A DNA stretch of 39,366 nt from Amycolatopsis sp. (lineage in GTDB: Bacteria > Actinomycetota > Actinomycetes > Mycobacteriales > Pseudonocardiaceae), in contig NZ_JAODNM010000018.1 of NCBI RefSeq assembly GCF_025464955.1, positions 1 to 39,366 of the forward strand. Direction: 5' to 3'. This document shows, one piece after another, positions 7,472-16,500 of this stretch. Each line of letters opens with the position of its first letter. The first letter of the stretch is position 1. The notes beneath the pieces were generated by a model. It did no database searches and was not told where the DNA came from. It worked only from the letters and a program-made list of their open reading frames with translations. Both the position numbers and the translations under genes were made by a program.

Positions 7472-9203
7472 CGAGCGCCTCCTGGCGGGTCGGCTGGGAC
7501 TGGATGATTTCCCGGTAGGTCGCGTTGTCACGCGCCAGTTCGTGGTGTGTCCCGACGCCGACGACACAGCCGTTGTCGAGTACCACGATGCGGTCGGCGT
7601 GTTGGATCGTGCTGATCCGCTGGGTCACCAGCACCACCGTCGCTCCGGCGATCTCGGTCTCGAGTGCCGCTCTCAGCGCGGCCTCGGTGGTGGCGTCGAG
7701 GGCGGAGAAGCAGTCGTCGAAGAGGTAGATTTCGGGCTTGCGCAACAGCGTGCGCGCGATCGCGAGGCGCTGGCGCTGACCGCCGGAGAGGTTCTTTCCG
7801 CCCTGCTCGATCGTGCTGCCGAGCCCGGCGGCCATGCTCTCCACGAAGTCACGGGCCTGGACGGTCTCCAGCGCCCGCCACAGTTCCTCGTCGGTAGCGT
7901 CCGGTTTTCCGTACCGAAGGTTGGTTGCCACGGTGCCGGAGAACAGGTAAGCGGTCTGGGGCACGAAACCGATGACTTCGGCGAGCACGTCCGGGTCGAT
8001 CTCGCGCACGTTGACCCCGTTGAGGTGCACGGAGCCGCCGGTCACGTCGAACAGCCGTAGCATGAGGTTCAACAGAGTGGTCTTGCCACTGCCCGTGCCG
8101 CCGACGATCGCGACGGTCTCGCCGGGCTTTGCGGTCAGGTCGATTCCGTGCAGGACCGGGCTTTCCGCGCCGGGGTAGCCGAATTCCGCGTGGCGAAGGT
8201 CGAGTCTGCCCGTGGTGGGGCTGGTGTGGACCGGCTCGTCCGGGGGCCGCACGCTCGTCTCGGTGTCGAGGACGTGCTGGATGCGTTCGACGGACACCCT
8301 CGCCCGCGCCGCCCCGGTGATCACCATGATCGTCATGACCATCGCCAGCACGATCAGCGACAGGTAGCCCAGTAGCGCGCTCAGGGCGCCGAGCTGGAGG
8401 TCGCCGGCGTCGGCTCGGCGGCCGCCGAGCCAGATCAGCCCGACCATGAAGCCGTTCATCACGACCAGTACGACGGCGGGGAAGGAACCCATCAGCCTGC
8501 CGATGCGCAGCGACGGAACGTAGAGCTCCGAGTTGGTGCGGGCGAACCTTGCGCGTTCGTGGGCGTCCTGGACGAACGCCCTGACCACGCGCACCCCGGT
8601 GATCTGCTCGCGCAGGATCCGGTTGATCTTGTCGATCCCTTGCTGCATCCGGTCGTACAGCGGGTATAACCGGGCGACCATGATCCCGATGCAGACGGCG
8701 ATGACCACGAACAGGCCCACCAGCAGCAGTCCGAGTTGGAGGTCCTGCACCAGTGCCATCGTGAGGCCGCCGACAGACAGGATGAGTGTCGACACGGCGA
8801 TGTCGAATGTCGTCAGCGCGAGTGTCTGCGCCTGCTTGACGTCGTTGACGGTCCTGGTGATCAGGGACGGAGTGCCGAACTGGCCGACTTCGCGCGCGGA
8901 GAACCCCAGCACCCGCCGGAAGACCGCGGAGCGAAGGTCGCGGCCCAGCGCCGCGGAAACCCGGGAGCCGAGGCGTTCGGCCGCGATCGCGACGGTAACC
9001 TGGACCAGCGTCACCCCGCCCATCACGGAGCCGATCCGGACGATGTAGCCGGCGTCGCCCTTGACGATTCCGTTGTCGATGATCAGTGCGTTGAGCGTTG
9101 GCAGCAGCAGGATGGATATGGTCTGGACCACTTGAAGCAGTACCAGTGCCGTGATCGGCCCTCGATAGGGTCTCAGGTGGGTACGCAGGAATCCGGTCAG
9201 CAC
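7449..9203 (-). CDS. ABC exporter half-transporter, degenerate ATPase subunit (NysH/NysG-like)
   Basis: The partner half-transporter, with a membrane domain (from TGFLRTHLRPYRG onwards) and an ATPase domain. Walker A GGTGSGKTT (about 368), Q-loop VPQTAYLFSG and signature LSGGQRQRLAIA are canonical. The Walker B reads IYLFDDCFSALD, with Asp in place of the catalytic Glu, and the H-loop His is Gln (VTQRIST). This is the pattern of the degenerate subunit in heterodimeric exporters. I chose GTG 9203 (584 residues) because GAGCTGGAG precedes it at good spacing and the length fits the family. ATG 9278 (609 residues) is a plausible alternative but lacks a ribosome binding site. It is the first gene of the leftward transporter operon and is divergent from the GDP-mannose dehydratase. 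Confidence 0.9.
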   Translation of the reverse strand: MLTGFLRTHLRPYRGPITALVLLQVVQTISILLLPTLNALIIDNGIVKGDAGYIVRIGSVMGGVTLVQVTVAIAAERLGSRVSAALGRDLRSAVFRRVLGFSAREVGQFGTPSLITRTVNDVKQAQTLALTTFDIAVSTLILSVGGLTMALVQDLQLGLLLVGLFVVIAVCIGIMVARLYPLYDRMQQGIDKINRILREQITGVRVVRAFVQDAHERARFARTNSELYVPSLRIGRLMGSFPAVVLVVMNGFMVGLIWLGGRRADAGDLQLGALSALLGYLSLIVLAMVMTIMVITGAARARVSVERIQHVLDTETSVRPPDEPVHTSPTTGRLDLRHAEFGYPGAESPVLHGIDLTAKPGETVAIVGGTGSGKTTLLNLMLRLFDVTGGSVHLNGVNVREIDPDVLAEVIGFVPQTAYLFSGTVATNLRYGKPDATDEELWRALETVQARDFVESMAAGLGSTIEQGGKNLSGGQRQRLAIARTLLRKPEIYLFDDCFSALDATTEAALRAALETEIAGATVVLVTQRISTIQHADRIVVLDNGCVVGVGTHHELARDNATYREIIQSQPTRQEALDAIVSET

Positions 9204-9453
9204 AGAAAACACTCCAGCTCGGCTGGCCTTGCGATGGCGTGGGTCTTGAGTCGACCCCAGCGCGGACTGGGTAATCATTAGTGTTTTCGGCACGGTCGGG
9301 CGGGCAGGCTCGGGAAGTCTTGAAGAATCCTTAGTGCGGAAGAACCTACTGTCACCACCAGAGCAGAGGGACCGGCCACGGTTGACCTCAGCCGTGACCG
9401 TGCGTGGTCGCCGAGAGATGTTGTCGTCCATCGTGGAAAGTAGGGAGACGCCG
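9204..9453. promoter_or_regulatory. Divergent promoter region between exporter operon and sugar/PKS operon
   Basis: A 250-bp non-coding stretch that must carry the leftward promoter for the two exporter genes and the rightward promoter for the dehydratase, and probably for the following PKS genes. It is richer in A and T runs than the coding DNA, for example around 9270-9290. It contains a PimM-like box at 9309-9324. The open frame that extends the dehydratase upstream to 9334 has no family sequence and is not translated in my reading. Confidence 0.6.
9309..9324 (+). promoter_or_regulatory. Possible PimM-type (PAS-LuxR) regulator box
   Basis: CTCGGGAAGTCTTGAA resembles the operator consensus CTVGGGAWWTCCCBAG known for PimM and its homologues in polyene clusters. 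The left half (CTCGGGAA) is perfect and the right half is degenerate. TTGAAG at 9320-9325 could be an overlapping -35, as described for PimM-regulated promoters. The regulator gene itself is not in the window. Confidence 0.4.
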
Positions 9454-10485
9454 ATGCCCAGACGCGCGTTAATTACTGGGATCACCGGGCAGGACGGCTC
9501 ATATCTGGCCGAGTACCTGCTGTCGCTGGGTTACGAGGTGTGGGGACTGGTCAGGGGGCAGGCGAACCCGCGCCAGTCGCGGATCAGCCGCCTGGTCTCG
9601 GACCTGTCCTTCGTCTACGGCGACCTGATGGACCAGGCGAGTCTGGTCTCCGCTGTCGACAAGGTCCAGCCCGACGAGGTCTACAACCTCGGCGCCATCT
9701 CGTTCGTGCCGATGTCTTGGCAGCAGGCCGAACTGGTCACCGAGGTCAACGGCATGGGCGTGCTGCGGATGCTCGAGGCCATCCGTATGGTCAGCGGGCT
9801 GACCGCCCCGCACCGTGGCACCGAGGCCGGGATCCGCTTCTACCAGGCCTCGTCGTCGGAGATGTTCGGCAAGGCGGCCGAGACACCGCAGTCGGAGAAC
9901 ACCGGCTTCCACCCGCGTAGCCCGTACGGCGTCGCGAAGGTCTACGGCCACTTCATCACCAAGAACTACCGCGAGTCGTTCGGGATGTACGCGGTTTCCG
10001 GAATGTTGTTCAACCACGAGTCACCCCGGCGCGGCGCGGAGTTCGTGACGAGGAAGATCTCGCTCGCGGTGGCCCGAATCAAGCTCGGTCATCAGGACAA
10101 ATTGCACCTGGGAAATCTCGACGCGGTGCGCGACTGGGGTTTCGCCGGTGACTACGTCCGGGCCATGCACGCCATGCTGCAGCAGGAAGAGCCGGGCGAC
10201 TGGGTGATCGGTACCGGTGCCATGCACACGGTGCGCGACGCGGTCGAGATAGCGTTCGACCACGTGGGCCTTGACTGGCTCGACTACGTCGTCGTCGACC
10301 CGGACCTGGTCCGTCCCGCCGAGGTCGAGATCCTCTGCGCGGATATCAAGCGCGCGAGTGCCGCGCTGAACTGGCAGCCGACGGTCACCTTTCCCGAACT
10401 GATGCGGATGATGGTGGATTCGGATATTCAGCAGGTCGGCAGGGAACACGAGTTCGGCGATCTGCTGTTGGCCGCGAACTGGTAG
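9454..10485 (+). CDS. gmd: GDP-mannose 4,6-dehydratase (mycosamine pathway, NysDIII-like)
   Basis: A 343-residue extended short-chain dehydrogenase that converts GDP-D-mannose to GDP-4-keto-6-deoxy-D-mannose. The N-terminal NADP-binding motif reads ITGITGQDGSYLAEYLL, the hallmark of GDP-mannose dehydratases. The catalytic Tyr158-x3-Lys162 sits in SPYGVAKVYGHF, with the Ser-Ser-Glu active-site motif in QASSSEMFG. Further family marks are NHESPRRGAEFVTRKI and the C-terminal VRPAEVEILCADIKRA. The ATG at 9454 has AGGGAG 6 bases upstream. It lies 56 bp before the large PKS gene in the same direction, so they probably share a transcript. In polyene clusters this enzyme opens the route to GDP-mycosamine, which needs an aminotransferase and a glycosyltransferase that are not in this window. 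Confidence 0.95.
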   Translation: MPRRALITGITGQDGSYLAEYLLSLGYEVWGLVRGQANPRQSRISRLVSDLSFVYGDLMDQASLVSAVDKVQPDEVYNLGAISFVPMSWQQAELVTEVNGMGVLRMLEAIRMVSGLTAPHRGTEAGIRFYQASSSEMFGKAAETPQSENTGFHPRSPYGVAKVYGHFITKNYRESFGMYAVSGMLFNHESPRRGAEFVTRKISLAVARIKLGHQDKLHLGNLDAVRDWGFAGDYVRAMHAMLQQEEPGDWVIGTGAMHTVRDAVEIAFDHVGLDWLDYVVVDPDLVRPAEVEILCADIKRASAALNWQPTVTFPELMRMMVDSDIQQVGREHEFGDLLLAANW

Positions 10486-10541
10486 CCCTAGTCGCATACC
10501 TATTCCCGCAGTCGCTGGTTTACGAGATGGGTTGACTTGAG

Positions 10542-13500
10542 ATGGACAATGAAGAAAAGCTTCGGGACTATCTCAAGCGGGCGAGCGCCGATCTGCGGCG
10601 CACGAAACAGCGACTGCACGAGGTCGAGGCCTCGGCCCAGGAACCGATCGCCATCGTCGGCATGGGGTGCCGGTTCCCCGGCGGCGTGACCAGCCCGGAG
10701 GACCTGTGGCGGCTGGTGGTGGCGGGCGACCACGGTATCGGCGCCTTCCCCGCCGACCGCGGCTGGGATCTCGCCGCCCTCGGCGGGACGCCGGACGGTA
10801 CCTCGGGCGGTTTCCTCTACGAGGCACCCGACTTCGACGCGGAGTTCTTCGGGATCTCGCCGCGTGAGGCGACGGCGATGGACCCGCAGCAGCGCCTGCT
10901 GCTCGAGGTGACCTGGGAGGCACTCGAGCGTGCGGGGATCGATCCGAACTCGGTCAAAGGCAGCGACACCGGTGTGTTCGCGGGCGCGATGGCGCAGCAG
11001 TACCGGATCGACGCCGAGGAGGCCGAAGGCTTCCAGTTGACCGGTAATGCCAACAGTGTCCTGTCGGGACGGTTGTCCTACACCCTCGGCCTCGTCGGAC
11101 CGGCCGTCACCGTCGACACGGCCTGTTCGTCTTCGTTGGTGACTTTGCACCTCGCGGTGCACTCGCTGCGCGCCGGGGAGTGCTCGCTCGCGCTGGCCGG
11201 CGGTGTCACGGTCATGTCCAGTCCCGTCACCTTCTCCGAGATGGGTAGGCAGGGCGGTCTCGCCGCGGACGGCTTCTGCCGGTCGTTCGGTGAGGAGGCC
11301 AACGGCACCGGCTGGGCCGAAGGTGTCGGGATGCTGGTGCTGGAGCGGCTTTCGGACGCCCAGCGCAACGGGCACGAGGTCCTGGCCGTGGTTCGCGGCA
11401 GCGCGATCAATCAGGACGGCGCTTCCAACGGCTTGACCGCTCCGAACGGCCCCTCGCAGCAGCGCGTCATCCAGCAGGCGCTGATCAACGCGCGGATCTC
11501 GGCGGACCAGGTCGACGTCGTGGACGCGCACGGGACCGGCACGGTGCTGGGTGACCCGATCGAAGCTCAGGCGCTGCTGGCCACCTACGGTCAGAACCGT
11601 GACGCCGCAAGTCCGCTGTGGCTGGGATCGGTGAAGTCCAACATCGGTCACACGCAGTCGGCGGCGGGTGCCGCCGGTGTGATCAAGATGGTGATGGCGA
11701 TGCGCCATGGGGTGCTGCCCAAGACGCTCCACGTGGAAAACCCGTCTTCGCGGGTGGACTGGGAAGCGGGCGCCGTCGAGCTGCTGACCGAGAGCATTCC
11801 GTGGCCGGAGACCGGCCGGCCGCGCCGCGCCGGGGTCTCGTCGTTCGGGATCAGCGGCACCAACGCGCACACCATTCTCGAACAGGCTCCGGTAGCCGAG
11901 CCGTCCGTAGTGGACGGTGATGTCGTCACGGGTACCGTTCCAGTCCTGGTTTCCGGCAAGACCCGTGACGCGCTGCGTGCGCAGGCTTCGAGTCTGTTGT
12001 CCACAGTGGAGTCTGGGCGGTCGCTGCTGGACACCGCGTTTTCCGTCGCCACCACGCGATCGAGCTTCGAGCACCGTGCCGTCGTCGTCGCGGGCGATTT
12101 CGCGAGCCTGCGCGCGGGACTGACCGCGCTGTCAGAAGGCGGGTCTTCGGCTGGAGTCGTGCAGGGCACCACCCAGGCGAAGGTCAAGCAGGCGTTCCTG
12201 TTCACCGGCCAGGGTGCTCAGCGCCTTGGCATGGGCCGGGAACTCGCCGGCCGGTTCCCGGTCTTCGCCGCAGCGCTCGACGCTGTGCTGGCTGAGCTGG
12301 ACGCACACCTCGACCGCTCCCTGCGTGAGGTCATGTGGGGCGAACAGGACGACGTGCTTCAGCAGACCGTCTACACCCAGCCCGCGCTGTTCGCCGTCGA
12401 GGTGGCGCTGTTCCGGCTGGTCGAGTCCTGGGGTGTCAAGCCGGACTTCCTGGCGGGGCACTCGATCGGCGAGATCGCCGCGGCCCATGTCGGGGGCGTG
12501 TTCTCGCTGGCCGACGCCGCGAAGCTCGTCACCGCGCGCGGCAGGCTGATGCAGGCGCTTCCATCGTCCACTGTAGACGGATCGATGACGGCGGTGCAAG
12601 CGACCGAGGACGAGATCGCGGTGCTGCTGAACGATCGCGTGTCCATCGCCGCGATCAACGGGCCGTCCTCGGTGGTCGTCTCCGGGGACTCCGACGCCGT
12701 CGCCGAGATCGCGGACCACTTCGCCGCACAGGGCCGTCGGACCAAGCGACTGCGGGTGTCCCACGCTTTCCACTCGCCCCGCATGGACCCGATGCTCGAC
12801 GAGTTCCGCCGCGTGATCGCGGAGCTGTCCCCGCAGGAGCCACTGCTGCCGATTGTGTCCTCGGTGACCGGCGAGCAGGCGACCGTCGAGCAGCTGACCT
12901 CCGCTGACTACTGGGCGGAGCAGGTTCGCCGGCCGGTGCGGTTCGCCGACGTCGTGGCGTGGCTGCACGAGCACGGTGTCGCCGTGTTCCTGGAGCTCGG
13001 CCCCGACGGCGTGCTGACCCCGATGGTCGAGGGCTGCCTCGATGGCGCCGCTGACGGTGTTGTCGCGCTGGCGACCCTGCGATCCGGCCACGACGAGACC
13101 GCGACCAGTGCGGCCGCGCTCGCGGGCCTGCACGTTCGGGGCGTCGCGGTGCGGTGGGCCGAGTACTTCGCGGGAACCGGCGCGCGACTCGTCGACCTGC
13201 CCACCTATGCCTTCCAGCACAAGCGGTTCTGGCCGAAGGCCGGGTCGTTCCAGGCCGGCGACCCGCGCGCGGTCGGCCTCGGTGCGACCAACCACCCGCT
13301 GCTGACCGCTGTCGTCTCGCTGGCCGATTCCGACGGTGCGCTGCTGACCGGCCGCCTGTCGCTCGACTCCCACCTCTGGCTCGCCGACCATGTGGTGCTC
13401 GGCTCTGTGCTGCTGCCCGGAACCGCCTTCCTGGAGCTGGCGATCCGTGCGGCCGAAGAGGTCGGCTGCGATCGGGTCGAGGAGTTGACCCTGTCCGCGC

Positions 13501-16500
13501 CGCTGGTGCTGCCCGCGCGCGGAGGTGTCCAGGTGCAGCTGTGGATCGGCAGGCCGGACCTGTCCGGCCACCGCACGGTGAACATCTTTTCCCGGCCGGA
13601 CGGTGACGACGACCAGCCGTGGATCGCGAACGCGGTCGGCGTGGTCGCGCCCGGCCTGCCCGAGCACCGCCTGCCCGAGGCCGGCAGCGAAGCCACCGAA
13701 TGGCCGCCCGCCGGCGCGGCGCCGATGACGACCGACGGGATCTACGACACGCTCGCCGAGTCCGGCTTCGCCTACGGACCGGTGTTCCAGGGGCTGCGTG
13801 CCGCCTGGCGACTTGGTGACGACGTTTTCGCCGAGGTGACGCTGCCCGACGGCGTCAACACCGATGGCTTCGGCATCCACCCCGCGCTGCTCGACGCGGT
13901 GCTGCACGCGTCGGCGTTCGTCGACTTCGGCCCGGAGTTCCACGGCGGTGTGCCGTTCTCCTGGGAAGGGGTGTCGCTGCATGCCGGCGGTGCGTCTTCG
14001 GTGCGGGTGCGGCTCTCCCCGGTGGGCGAGGGCACGATGTCGATCTCGGTTACGGACCCGGCAGGCGCGTCGGTCGTCTCGGTGCAGTCGCTGGCGTTGC
14101 GCGCGGTGTCGGCGCGCCAACTCAACGACGCCGCGTCGATCGGGTTGGACTCGCTGTTCAGGGTGGATTGGACCGCTGTCCGGTCGCCTACGGCGGTGTC
14201 CGAACTGGCCGTTGTCGGAACGGACGTCTTCGGTCTGGCCGGCGCTTCGCCGGTGGTGCCGGATCTGGCGTCGCTCGGCGAGCAGGTGCCGGCTGTCGTG
14301 GTGTGCTCGATCGCCGGTGTCGCCGACGACGACAACATTGTCGAGTTCACCCACTCGGTGGCCTCACAGGTGCTGGGACTGGTACAGGCTTGGCTGGCTG
14401 AGGAGCGATTCGCCGATTCGCGGCTGGTCTTCGTGACCAGGGGCGCGGTGGACGGCGTGGACCTGTCCGGTGCGGCGGTCTGGGGTCTGGTGCGCACCGC
14501 TCAGTCGGAGAACCCTGGCCGGTTCGGCCTGGTGGATGTCGACGCCGATGGTGCGGCGCTGGTGTTGCGGGCCTTGGCGGCGGAGGATCCGCAGCTGGCG
14601 ATCCGCGACGGCAGGCTGCATGCCGCGCGGCTTGCTCGCGTCGCGGCGCCCCGGGTGCCGGTGGTGTGGAGTGCCGACGACACCGTGCTGATCACCGGCG
14701 GAACCGGCGGTCTGGGTGGTCTTCTCGCGCGCTACCTGGTGTCCGAACACGAGGTGCGCAATCTCGTGCTGCTCAGTCGCCGAGGCCTGGCCGCTGATGG
14801 CGCCGAGGATCTCGTCACAGCGCTGACCGGCCAGGGTGCCGAGGTCACCGTCGTCGCCTGCGACGTGGCCGACCGCTCCGCGTTGGCGGAAGTGTTCTCA
14901 CAGCATCAGGTTTCGGCCGTCGTGCACACCGCCGGCGTGCTGGACGACGGTGTCATCGGTTCGCTCACACCGGAACGCATGGACACTGTGCTGCGGCCGA
15001 AGGTGGACGCCGCTTGGCACCTGCACGAGCTCACGCAGAGCCTTGACCTCAAGGTGTTCGCGGTCTTCTCGTCCGCCGCGGGCAGCTTCGGCAGCGCCGG
15101 CCAGGGCAACTACGCCGCCGGCAACTCGTTCCTCGACGCGCTGATCCTCCGGCGGCGTGAGCTGGGCCTGCCGGGCGTGTCGCTGGCCTGGGGCGCCTGG
15201 GAACAGGCCGGGATGCTGTCCGAGGCGGACGCCCTCCGGATCCGGCGTTCCGGGATGCCGCCGCTGTCGGTCGACCAGGGCCTGGCGCTGTTCGACGCCG
15301 CGCTCGCCACCGGCGAGCCCGTGGTGCTGCCGCTGCGGCTGGATCTGCCGACCCTCCGGTCCCGTCACGAGATCCCTCCGCTGCTGAGTGGTCTGATCCG
15401 CCTCCGGTCGCGCCGGTCCGCCGGCGGCTCGGAGCAGGCGGTCACCCTCACCCGCCGGCTGAGCGGGCTGACCGAGGAGGACCGCCAGGATACGATCGTC
15501 GAGCTGATCCGTGGCCAGGTCGCCGTGGTGCTCGGCCACTCCGACGGCGGCGACATCGATCCCGAGCGCCAGTTCAAGGACCTCGGCTTCGACTCGCTGA
15601 CCGCGGTCGACCTGCGCAACAAGCTGACTTCGGTGACCGGGCTGCGGCTGCCCGCGACGATGGTCTTCGACCACCCGACTCCGCGCGCGCTCGCCGGATA
15701 CATCGTCGGCGAGCTGTTCGACGCGGACTCCTTCGTGCCGGAGGCGAAGCCGCTCGCCTCGGTGTCCGACGACCCGATCGTGATCGTCGGCATGGGTTGC
15801 CGGTACCCCGGTGGCGTGAGCTCGCCGGAGGACCTGTGGCAGCTCGTCACCGAGGGCCGTGACGCGATCTCGGGCCTGCCGGTCAACCGCGGCTGGGACC
15901 TCGAACGGCTGTACCACCCGGACCCCGACCACCTCGGCACCTCCTACACCCGCTCGGGCGGCTACCTGCACGACGCGGGCGAGTTCGACCCCGGCTTCTT
16001 CGGGATGTCCCCGCGTGAGGCGATGGCCACCGACTCCCAGCAGCGGCTGCTGCTGGAGACCACGTGGGAAGCGATCGAGCACGCCGGCATCGACCCGGTT
16101 TCGTTGCGTGGCAGCCAAACCGGTGTATTCGCCGGGGTGATGTACAACGACTACGGCGCCGGTCTCGGTGGCGTCGAGTTCGAAGGCATGCAGGGCAGCG
16201 GCACTTCGCCCAGCATCGTCTCCGGTCGCGTTTCCTACACCCTCGGGCTGGAAGGTCCCGCGGTCACCATCGACACCGCATGCTCGTCGTCGCTGGTGGC
16301 GATGCACTGGGCGATGCAGGCGCTGCGGGCCGGGGAATGTTCGCTGGCGCTGGCGGGCGGAGTGACCGTCATGTCCACGCCGATGGCCCTCATCGAGTTC
16401 TCGCGCCAGCGCGGCCTGGCCCCGGACGGCCGGTCGAAGGCGTTCTCCGACTCCGCTGACGGCGTCAGCTGGGCCGAGGGGGTCGGCGTCGTCGTGCTGG

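Noticed and set aside
9334..9453. N-terminal extension of the GDP-mannose dehydratase
   Set aside because: The NADP-binding strand begins right after the ATG at 9454, which has AGGGAG upstream; the extension shows no protein character and covers the promoter region.
10542..10640. Loading module at the N-terminus of the large PKS
   Set aside because: Only a docking coil precedes the first KS, and that KS has the active Cys; no KSQ, AT-ACP or CoA ligase domain is present.
11997..12005. Perfect DnaA box TTGTCCACA, possible replication origin
   Set aside because: A single box inside a coding PKS gene with no cluster of perfect boxes, no AT-rich unwinding region and no dnaA/dnaN nearby.
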